From contig JAJYAH010000483.1 of the NCBI GenBank assembly GCA_021779635.1, positions 1 through 5,835 of the forward strand: 5,835 nt of DNA, given 5' to 3'. This stretch comes from Pseudomonadota bacterium (GTDB taxonomy: Bacteria > Pseudomonadota > Alphaproteobacteria > Rhizobiales > Xanthobacteraceae). Position 1 is the stretch's first letter; every line of letters begins with the position of its first letter. The notes under the pieces are model-generated. The model saw only the letters and a list, made by a program, of their open reading frames with translations. It was not told the DNA's origin and did not search any database. Shown here in pieces: positions 1-5,428 of this stretch. The position numbers and the translations under genes were made by a program.

Positions 1-362
1 CGTTCATAACTCATCGCTTTATGTTTCGACGCGTTCGCTTTGATCTTCGTGCCATCAAGCGCGACATGGCCGAGTTTGACCAGCCCTGCCGTCTCGCACA
101 ACTTCAGAACCTGCAGAAACAGCGCGCCAAGCGCCTTCAAATGCCGCTTGCGGAAGTCGCTGATCGTGCGAAAATCCGGCGGATCGAGCGCCACAATCAT
201 CACAAAATCGTTCCGTTCGCGGCAGGCCTTCGCGATCCGCCGCGACGAATACAGCCCGCTCGCATAGCCGTGCAGCAGAAGCGCCACCATCATCCGCGGG
301 TCAAACGGCGGCTGCCCGAGCCCGCTCACATAGCTGCCCATAATCTCCTTGAGATCGAGGCT
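1..362 (-). pseudogene. IS1182-type transposase, N-terminal-region fragment
   Basis: Reading the minus strand with codons on positions divisible by three gives an unbroken transposase segment from about 362 down to the window edge. Recognisable stretches in order are QPPFDPRMMVALLLHGYA, SSRRIAKACRER, DFRTISDFRKRH, FLQVLKLCETAGLVKLGHVA, and then LDGTKIKANASKHKAMSYE. This order is characteristic of the IS1182-group DDE transposases (DUF772 N-terminal domain followed by the first catalytic Asp in the ALDGT motif, near 51 to 56). The enzyme would cut and join element ends. In the family about 35 to 45 residues precede this point. Here the similarity stops at about 362 and upstream codons turn into Ser/Arg-rich non-coding sequence without a start. 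The gene has therefore lost its 5' end; its 3' part lies outside the window. No frameshift is seen within the visible part. Confidence 0.85.
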
Positions 363-610
363 CTCCCGAGCACAATTCCGAATAAGAGAATTTGAAGTTC
401 TAGAGAAACTGGCGGCCCTCGCACGTAGAGAGCCGCGACTGCTGCTAGAATGAGTCCTATGCTTCCAACGAGAATAGCTATTGCTACAAGCGGATACCGG
501 ACTAGAAAAAACGGAACTGTTCCCGCAAACGCCAGTGGCAAATCGGTTACAATTAGTTTCCGTCCGCTATGATTGGGGATGCTCCGGAGATTGCTGTCAT
601 CAGGATACAT
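326..610 (-). other. Hydrophobic reading frame, possible membrane-protein remnant cut by the IS1182 fragment
   Basis: I do not recognise this frame. From ATG at 610 it encodes 94 residues. It contains a long hydrophobic stretch (LPLAFAGTVPFFLVRYPLVA, then AILVGSIGLILAAVAALYV) that would make about two membrane helices, flanked by an R/K-bearing segment before and RGPP after. The last dozen codons lie inside the IS1182 transposase fragment in another frame, so the true C-terminus is replaced by IS sequence. Codon third positions are richer in A/T than in the genes on the right. It overlaps the end of a second hydrophobic frame (553 to 738) by 58 bases. The two may be one four-helix gene broken by a frameshift, two overlapping genes, or chance. 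The Shine-Dalgarno sequence (GGAAG, about 15 bases upstream) is too far away to be convincing. Confidence 0.3.
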
Positions 611-738
611 GTTAGCAGAATCGCTCTTCCGAAATCGGCTACGACGAACAGCAGTACCGCAGCACTGAAGCAAAGCGCGGCAAGCGCCAATTTCAGGTGC
701 TCAAACGACCGGCGCTGCAGCTTGCGTCGCTTTGCCAA
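553..738 (-). other. Hydrophobic reading frame, possible two-helix membrane protein or 5' part of a frameshifted one
   Basis: I do not recognise this frame. The open frame extends up to 1038, but only the part below about 740 looks like protein. A basic stretch (AKRRKLQRR) is followed by two hydrophobic segments, LALAALCFSAAVLLFVV and AILLTCILMTAISGASPII, joined by a short ADFGR turn, and a TAA stop at 553 to 555. This is the pattern of a small inner-membrane hairpin with a cytoplasmic, positively charged N-terminus. The only nearby start is TTG at 738, without a clear ribosome binding site, so the start is uncertain. The hydrophobic reading continues directly in another frame (326 to 610), which suggests a frameshifted four-helix gene decaying beside IS fragments. 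Confidence 0.3.
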
Positions 739-780
739 ACGATCTGCAGCTTCGCCGCCGACACCTTGAAGGGGACACCG

Positions 781-975
781 ATGGACGCGTCGCAATTTGA
801 CGACCAGCAGAATGAACTCATCCGACACACCGTGACGGCGTGCGAGAATGCCATCACTGGTGCCGTCAATAGTCCGTCGCAGGCGATCGGGCTGGCGCGT
901 GGGCTGGAGAGTGCGCTGACCTCGCTCCCGCTGGTTCAGAGAGAGGTGGCGAAGGGGGAGGCCGGCGCCGGGTAG
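781..975 (+). CDS. Hypothetical 64-residue protein
   Basis: I do not recognise the family. The ATG at 781 is preceded by AAGGGG (769 to 774) with a six-base spacer, a reasonable Shine-Dalgarno site, so it is preferred over the upstream alternative start at 697. The product begins MDASQFDDQQNELIRHTV and is soluble, mildly acidic at the N-terminus and probably helical (TACENAITGAV, QAIGLARGLESALTS). It ends KGEAGAG. Codon third positions are GC-rich as in the intact genes of this window, unlike the hydrophobic frames to its left. The stop (973 to 975) lies about 11 bases before the repeats that precede the IS481 remnant, so the gene may have been shortened by that insertion. It could equally be a chance frame. 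Confidence 0.4.
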   Translation: MDASQFDDQQNELIRHTVTACENAITGAVNSPSQAIGLARGLESALTSLPLVQREVAKGEAGAG

Positions 976-985
976 GGATCGGATA

Positions 986-1024
986 GATCCCCGACAGATT
1001 GGACCGGCATGATTCCCGACAGGT
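986..1024 (+). repeat. Short direct repeat upstream of IS481 remnant
   Basis: Two 14-base copies, GATCCCCGACAGAT (986 to 999) and GATTCCCGACAGGT (1011 to 1024), match at 12 of 14 positions and are offset by 25 bases. They sit just ahead of the IS481-type transposase start. Repeated motifs near element ends often serve as transposase binding sites, so this may be part of the left end of the element. No matching inverted copy exists in the window because the other end of the element is missing. Confidence 0.4.
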
Positions 1025-1034
1025 TTTTCAAGAT

Positions 1035-1060
1035 GCATCGAAGAGAGGATCCTTCGATGC
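1035..1060 (+). promoter_or_regulatory. Hairpin enclosing the ribosome binding site and start codon of the IS481 transposase
   Basis: GCATCGAAG (1035 to 1043) pairs perfectly with CTTCGATGC (1052 to 1060) around an eight-base loop, AGAGGATC. The loop carries the Shine-Dalgarno sequence AGAGGA (1044 to 1049), and the start codon ATG (1057 to 1059) lies inside the 3' arm. In an mRNA that begins upstream of the element, the stem would hide the start site. IS10 and IS50 are known to limit transposase expression from outside transcripts in this way; applying that here is inference. Confidence 0.6.
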
Positions 1061-1368
1061 CATTCAGAGAGACCGGTCGGATGGAAGAGCGTCCGGATGT
1101 TTTTGGAATATGAGAGCGGGAACTGGAACGTGTCGGAGTTGTGCCGGCGCTATGGGTTTTGCCGGGACACGCTTTACGAATGGCGCAGGCGGAAGCAGAG
1201 CGGCGATCCAGCTGGTTTGAGGACCGTTTCGCATGCGCCCTTGCAGTGCCGGCAGGCGACGGTTGGTGCGATTGCCGAGAAGGTGATCGCGGCGCGGCGG
1301 CGGTTTCCGTATCTGGGGCCACGCAAGCTTCTCGCGGTGCTTGATTGCGAGGCCCCCGAGATCGCCTG
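1057..1368 (+). pseudogene. IS481-type transposase, frameshifted 5' fragment
   Basis: The gene starts at ATG 1057 (MPFRETGRMEER), then needs a frame change to continue as MFLEYESGNWNVSELCRRYG from 1097. The family pattern MEERVRM suggests a two-base loss at about 1093 to 1096. The helix-turn-helix (VSELCRRYGFCRDTLYEWRR) is followed by a second disturbance. The expected W-F-E-D-R reading appears in another frame at about 1211 to 1229 (SSWFEDR), so a one-base loss and a one-base gain compensate there. The frame then continues as SHAPLQC and RRRFPYLGPRKLLAVLD to PEIA, ending at 1366. Family members go on with an integrase-core DDE domain, all of which is missing: the sequence switches to a minus-strand transposase at 1367 to 1370. 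The fragment keeps only the DNA-binding part and cannot be active. A start-enclosing hairpin lies over its 5' end. Confidence 0.85.
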
Positions 1369-1707
1369 CGGCCATACCGGTTGCGCGAGAATGTGGAGTG
1401 GCCCGGCACCCTGCCGTCGAGCCCGAGGTCACAAAACCAGCGATAGGCGAGGTTGAGATGGATCTCCTCGCATAGCCGCCGTTCGGACCGGATGCCCATG
1501 CAGTAGCCGACAATCAGCATCCGCATCCTCAGTTCGGGATCAATCGAGGGCCGGCCGATGCTGCTGTAGAACGGCTTCAGCTCCGTGCGCACCTTTTCGA
1601 GATCGAGAAACCGGTCGATGCGTCGGAGCAGGTGATCTTCGGGGACATGGGTCATCGAGGCAGGAACCGTAAAATAGCTGCGCCGGCACCGTCTGCAGCC
1701 CCATCAT
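1368..1707 (-). pseudogene. IS5/IS1182-type (DUF772) transposase, frameshifted N-terminal fragment
   Basis: On the minus strand the start is ATG at 1707, with GGAGGA about ten bases upstream, giving MMGLQTVPAQLFYGSCLDD. One extra base near 1650 then shifts the frame, and the protein continues as THVPEDHLLRRIDRFLDLEK, SIGRPSIDPELRMRMLIVGY, CMGIRSERRLCEEIHLNLAY, RWFCDLGLDG, and HSTFSRNRYGR. This is the DUF772 N-terminal domain of the IS5/IS1182 group. Similarity ends at about 1368, where the coding strand runs into the IS481 fragment lying in the opposite direction. The whole DDE catalytic domain is absent. It differs from the IS1182-type copy at the left edge of the window, so the two are not pieces of one element. 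Confidence 0.85.
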
Positions 1708-1879
1708 CGTCCCGCTCCTCCGCAAAACAATACGAGGATGGAATCACGCCACCAAACGCCGATCAACGGCAGACTAAATCAACAATATCGGCGCCAAGCG
1801 GCTGCTCCCAAAAAACCCTTCGACTCTCCGATGAGATACCGGCAAGATAAGCGATGTAGCCTCACGCAACGGAGTGATT

Positions 1880-2326
1880 ATGAGCTGGCTTCTCGCACCT
1901 CTCGCAATTCTCCTCGGCGCCGTTCTGACGACCCAGGTTGCGACTAATACCCAGCTCGGCAAAGCACTAGGCAATCCTTATATCCCTGCCACAGTTAACA
2001 TGGCTGCTGGCCTAATCGTTACCGTAGCTTTGACATGGGTGCTGACTTCGGAGTGGCCTTCGCGTGAGATGATGCGCGCAGCGCCGTGGTACCTTTGGCC
2101 TGCCGGCGGTGTCTTGGGTGTTACCTATCTTACTGGGAACATCCTGCTCGCGCCTAAACTCGGAGCAGGCGCTCTTGTGGCTCTTGTCGTGGCTGGGCAG
2201 CTCATATTCTCAGTTTTGCTCGACCATTTCGGGTGGCTTGGTTTTGCGCAACACCCCGCAGGAATCGCTCGCTTGGCCGGATGTTCGCTTATGATCGCGG
2301 GCGTTTTTCTCATCTCCAAGTTTTGA
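1880..2326 (+). CDS. DMT-family membrane transporter, YdcZ/DUF606 type
   Basis: This is a 148-residue, very hydrophobic inner-membrane protein of the YdcZ (DUF606) branch of the drug/metabolite transporter superfamily; substrates for this branch are mostly unknown. About five membrane helices can be seen at residues 4-24, 36-57, 72-91, 96-115 and 132-147. The family pattern of a first helix followed by Q-x-x-x-N-x-x-L-G is present (TQVATNTQLGKALGNP), as are the glycine-rich third helix (GGVLGVTYLTGN) and a late GQLIFS...DHFGWLG segment. Length is typical for the family, so the gene looks complete. ATG at 1880 is preferred over the in-frame GTG at 1874 because GGAG (1871 to 1874) sits five bases before the ATG. 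The gene lies 173 bases from an IS fragment, so its original upstream region may have been replaced. It could work alone or as a half-transporter dimer. Confidence 0.85.
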   Translation: MSWLLAPLAILLGAVLTTQVATNTQLGKALGNPYIPATVNMAAGLIVTVALTWVLTSEWPSREMMRAAPWYLWPAGGVLGVTYLTGNILLAPKLGAGALVALVVAGQLIFSVLLDHFGWLGFAQHPAGIARLAGCSLMIAGVFLISKF

Positions 2327-2340
2327 GGGGGGCGCAACGG

Positions 2341-2409
2341 ATGACCACCGTCATCGTGGGCGGCGATAAAGATGAGATCCAAATCGCTCTTAGTGACAAG
2401 TTTTCGTAG
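2341..2409 (+). CDS. Possible 22-residue small protein or leader peptide
   Basis: An ATG at 2341 opens a 22-codon frame (MTTVIVGGDKDEIQIALSDK, then FS and TAG). A strong purine run, GAGGGGGG (2325 to 2332), overlaps the transporter's TGA stop and lies eight bases ahead. GATGAC (2340 to 2345) and GTCATC (2350 to 2355) can form a six-base stem over the start codon. It fills half of the 126-base gap before the GH15 gene. I recognise no family. It may be a leader peptide, a remnant of a longer gene, or a chance frame. Confidence 0.3.
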   Translation: MTTVIVGGDKDEIQIALSDKFS

Positions 2410-2452
2410 CGGTTTGATCTGTGCAACCCGTCCATCCGCCTAAGGAAAGTGA

Positions 2453-4849
2453 ATGACCGACCAGACGTCTCCCCCAGGCTCACCAGGCATAGCGCCCCGT
2501 TGGACCTCAAGCGCCAAAAGCGCGGTTGGGACAGCCGCAGGAGCGCAGAGCAGGGTGTGGTTCACGATTAGCCACGGTATTCTTAACGAGGTCTATGCGC
2601 CGAGACTCGATACTGCCTGCATTCGCGATTTTGGCTTGATTATTACGGCAAATGATTATTTCTCCGAAGAGAAGCGCGACGCCGATCATACGATCGTTTT
2701 GATCGAAGATGGCGTTCCGGCTTTCCGCCTCGTCAACACATCCAGAGACGGGCGGTATCGCGTCACCAAGTCGGTCCTATCTGATCCCGATCGCGAAGTG
2801 GTGCTTCAGGAGATTCATTTTGAAGCGTTGGTGGGCAAGCCATCCGATTATCAAGTCCACGCGCTGATTTCACCCCATCTTGTCAATGCTGGCGCCGGGA
2901 ATAACGCCTGGGTGGGCGACTTCAAGGGGCGGCCGATGCTGTTTGCGGAAGCACATGGCATCTCGCTCGCGATTGCGTCTTCGGTGCCCTGGACTGCGCG
3001 CTCGGTGGGCTATGTAGGAACCTCCGACGGCTGGCAAACGCTGAAACGCGGCGAAGGCTTAAGGCTCGAGTATCAATCCGCGCGCAACGGCAACGTAGCT
3101 TTGTCCGGTACGCTCGACCTGGCCAACAGCGACGGTCGGGCCTTGCTGGCGATGGGGTTTGGGGCGCGACCGGAGGAAGCCGCCTTTCGCGCCATTCTCA
3201 GCCTGCAACAAGGCGCGGCATTGGCGCTCAAGAACTATTCGGCTGGATGGCGCGCCTTGCAGAGCATGTTCCTCCCGCTCGACGAGCCTCATGATCCCGA
3301 GAAATTGAACCGGTATCGGATCAGCACCGCCGTCCTGGCGTCGCATCGCGACGACGCATCGGGAGCGATCATCGCCAGCCTTTCGATCCCTTGGGGATTT
3401 CGCAACGGCGACGATGATCTTGGCGGCTATCATCTGGTCTGGCCACGGGATTTGGTCGAGACCGCGGGTGGCTTTCTCGCGGCGGGTGCAACCACTGCTG
3501 CCAAATCAGTGCTCGACTATCTGATGGCAGTGCAGGAGGCGGACGGACACTGGGTACAGAATTCGTGGCTTGACGGTCGGCCTTACTGGCAGGGCGTTCA
3601 GATGGACGAAACGGCTTTTCCCATCCTGCTCTACGATATGTTGCTGCGCGCTGGTGCGATCGCTCCGAGCGAGGTCGGACATTACAAGCAGATGATTGAG
3701 GCTGCTGCTGGATACATCGTCCGCGCCGGCCCTACCACCCAACAGGACCGCTGGGAAGAAGACGGCGGCTATTCTCCGTTCACGCTAGCGGTCGAGATAG
3801 CGGCATTGCTCGCGGCGGCTGATGCGATGGAGGGGGTCGCTGACAACGCCACAGCGCGGTATCTGCGTGAAGTCGCCGATGGCTGGAACGAGCAGATCGA
3901 TAGTTGGACCTATGCGACAGATACCGAGCTATCCCGCCTGCTCGGACTTGACGGTTACTATATGCGGATCGGATTTGCGGGGAGCAACGCTGCGTTCAGT
4001 TCGCGGGGCCTGATACCAATCCGGAACCGGCCCGATGGCAACGAAGTGCTGGAGGCCGGTCTCCTGGTCAGTCCGGACGCGCTTGCTTATGTACGATTCG
4101 GTCTGCGCGCCGCTGACGATCCACGTATTCTCAATACGGTCGCAGCAATTGACGCCTTACTGAAGCGCGAGCTGCCTGCTGGCCCCTATTGGTATCGCTA
4201 CAACGATGATGGCTACGGGGAACATGCCGATGGTGCACCGTTTGACGGCTCCGGCATCGGCCGGCTCTGGCCGCTCTTGACCGCTGAGCGGGCGCACTAC
4301 GAGATCGCGGCTGGGCGGCTGGACCAAGCACGGCGATTATTGGCAACGTTCGAGGCTTCCGCCAGCGTCGGCGGCCTTCTGCCAGAACAAATCTGGGATA
4401 GCGATGATATTCCGGAACGCGAGTTGTTTCTGGGGCGACCCTCTGGCAGTGCAATGCCGTTGGTCTGGGCACACGCCGAACATATTAAATTACTGCGCTC
4501 ATTGCGGGACGGTGGCGTGTTCGACATGCCGCCGCAGGCCTACGCTCGATATGTAAAGAGCAAGCCTGAACCTGCTCCCATTGTCTGGCGCGCAGCCTCC
4601 AAGATCACTAGAATTGCAGCCGGTCGCATCCTGCGCCTTGAATTATTGGAAGCCGCTTCGGTCCATTGGTCGTCCGACAATTGGGCGACCACAACGGACA
4701 GTCAGAGCCATGCCACGGATTTGGGCATTTTCCTTTGCGACCTTCCTACTCAGGCGTTGGCCGCAGGCGTCGAGGTGCGCTTCACGATCCTGTGGACCGA
4801 ACGAGGCAAGTGGGATGGCAACGATTTTCTGGTCAAGGTAGGCGAATAA
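2453..4849 (+). CDS. Glycoside hydrolase family 15 glucoamylase/glucodextranase-like enzyme
   Basis: This enzyme removes glucose from the non-reducing ends of alpha-glucans by an inverting reaction. The start ATG at 2453 follows AAGGAA (2442 to 2447). The 798-residue product has three parts. An N-terminal beta-sandwich of bacterial GH15 type spans about 1-270 (PRWTSSAKSAVGTA near 15, SRVWFTISHGILNEVYAPR at 33-51, DYFSEEKRD near 68). An (alpha/alpha)6 catalytic domain spans about 280-690, with GGYHLVWPRDLVE (324-336), DGHWVQNSW and WQGVQMDETAFP (379-390). A C-terminal beta-rich domain of about 90 residues has VHWSSDNW (737-744). The probable general acid is E435 in DRWEEDGGYSPFT and the probable base is E645 in LLPEQIWDSD; both positions match the family pattern. 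No signal peptide is visible (MTDQTSPPGSPG), so it probably acts in the cytoplasm on stored or imported glucans. Dextran, glycogen, maltodextrin or trehalose cannot be told apart here. The gene is intact. Confidence 0.93.
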   Translation: MTDQTSPPGSPGIAPRWTSSAKSAVGTAAGAQSRVWFTISHGILNEVYAPRLDTACIRDFGLIITANDYFSEEKRDADHTIVLIEDGVPAFRLVNTSRDGRYRVTKSVLSDPDREVVLQEIHFEALVGKPSDYQVHALISPHLVNAGAGNNAWVGDFKGRPMLFAEAHGISLAIASSVPWTARSVGYVGTSDGWQTLKRGEGLRLEYQSARNGNVALSGTLDLANSDGRALLAMGFGARPEEAAFRAILSLQQGAALALKNYSAGWRALQSMFLPLDEPHDPEKLNRYRISTAVLASHRDDASGAIIASLSIPWGFRNGDDDLGGYHLVWPRDLVETAGGFLAAGATTAAKSVLDYLMAVQEADGHWVQNSWLDGRPYWQGVQMDETAFPILLYDMLLRAGAIAPSEVGHYKQMIEAAAGYIVRAGPTTQQDRWEEDGGYSPFTLAVEIAALLAAADAMEGVADNATARYLREVADGWNEQIDSWTYATDTELSRLLGLDGYYMRIGFAGSNAAFSSRGLIPIRNRPDGNEVLEAGLLVSPDALAYVRFGLRAADDPRILNTVAAIDALLKRELPAGPYWYRYNDDGYGEHADGAPFDGSGIGRLWPLLTAERAHYEIAAGRLDQARRLLATFEASASVGGLLPEQIWDSDDIPERELFLGRPSGSAMPLVWAHAEHIKLLRSLRDGGVFDMPPQAYARYVKSKPEPAPIVWRAASKITRIAAGRILRLELLEAASVHWSSDNWATTTDSQSHATDLGIFLCDLPTQALAAGVEVRFTILWTERGKWDGNDFLVKVGE

Positions 4850-4945
4850 TCGATCGGTGCTGGGGCACTATAGTTCCGGTGGCGCATTATCAACCGGGAA
4901 ACTCCGTTCCGGAGAATCTCGTGTGTTCCGATAAGGCAGCAATTA

Positions 4946-5428
4946 ATGGCCCCTCTCAGTATAGTTGTTGCCTTTGCCGCACGCGCCATGTTGCTCGTGT
5001 TGTTTTTGCCATTCAGCGCGCTCGATAAGGTCCTCAACTTCAAGCAAGCGGTCGGACAGGCATCGGAAGCTGTGCCGAGCCGTTTGCTTGCGACTATTTT
5101 GATCTTTGCCGGTTTAAGCGTTGAGGTTGTTATGTCGCTTGCGATTCTGACTGGCGTCGCTGATCGCATGGCGGCGCTCATTCTGGCCCTTTATTGTGTC
5201 GTTACGGCTTTGCTGTGGAAGCAATTTTGGAAGACGCCGGATTTCCGGCTACGGGGCATCAGTCATGGACGGGAAATGTTTTGGGATTTTCTCAAAAACC
5301 TCGCGCTCGGCGGTGGTTTTTTGGCATTGGCATTTGGAGCGAGTGCGAGCGGTTTTGAGCGACTTCTATCGCATCCGCTGGCGTCGTCGCATCCCTATAG
5401 CTTCAGCCAGCGGGCGGGCGCCTCATGA
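4946..5428 (+). CDS. DoxX-family membrane protein
   Basis: This is a 160-residue inner-membrane protein with four predicted helices at about 6-26, 47-70, 74-93 and 116-131. It shows the DoxX layout: a first helix ending LPFSALDKVLNFKQAV, a long second helix after PSRLLATILIFAGLSVEVVM, and a short basic-aromatic segment (WKQFWKTPDF) after the third helix. DoxX relatives include subunits of thiosulfate:quinone oxidoreductase and many proteins of unknown role, some linked to redox stress; the exact activity here is not known. The ATG at 4946 has AAGGCAG (4933 to 4939) six bases upstream. It starts 96 bases after the GH15 stop, and its own TGA overlaps the ATG of the following cupin gene, so these two are probably translationally coupled. 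The C-terminal tail after 135 is rich in Ser, Ala and His and looks unstructured. Confidence 0.85.
   Translation: MAPLSIVVAFAARAMLLVLFLPFSALDKVLNFKQAVGQASEAVPSRLLATILIFAGLSVEVVMSLAILTGVADRMAALILALYCVVTALLWKQFWKTPDFRLRGISHGREMFWDFLKNLALGGGFLALAFGASASGFERLLSHPLASSHPYSFSQRAGAS

Larger units (their letters stand above)
986..1707. mobile_element. Composite remnant of two truncated insertion sequences, facing each other
   Basis: The plus-strand IS481-type fragment and the minus-strand IS5/IS1182-type fragment keep their 5' ends on the outside and meet inside their genes at 1367 to 1370. A short shared GC-rich stretch (TGCGGCC) sits at the seam. One element probably inserted into or recombined with the other, followed by deletion of both catalytic halves. 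The outer terminal repeats and any target duplication could not be identified. Bases 1708 to 1879, up to the transporter gene, hold the likely 5' leader of the second element and no recognisable gene. Confidence 0.7.

Noticed and set aside
21..395. Plus-strand open frame of 124 codons
   Set aside because: It is the complement of the clearly recognisable IS1182-type transposase on the minus strand; its own product is Arg/His/Pro-rich and not protein-like.
740..1038. Upstream part of the minus-strand frame ending at 553
   Set aside because: It is antisense to the better supported 64-residue frame and the IS481 leader, with Arg-rich non-protein-like composition.
936..1367. Minus-strand continuation of the DUF772 transposase frame beyond the junction
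   Set aside because: After RNRYGR the reading becomes low-complexity Arg/Ser/Pro sequence antisense to the IS481 fragment. The open frame is accidental.
1819..1850. Possible promoter for the transporter gene (TTCGAC with an AAGATAA-like box)
   Set aside because: The boxes match consensus poorly and no spacing fits well; too weak to report as a feature.
4902..4914. Small hairpin CTCCG-TTC-CGGAG between the GH15 and DoxX genes as a terminator
   Set aside because: The stem is only five pairs and is not followed by a T run, so it gives no real support for termination.
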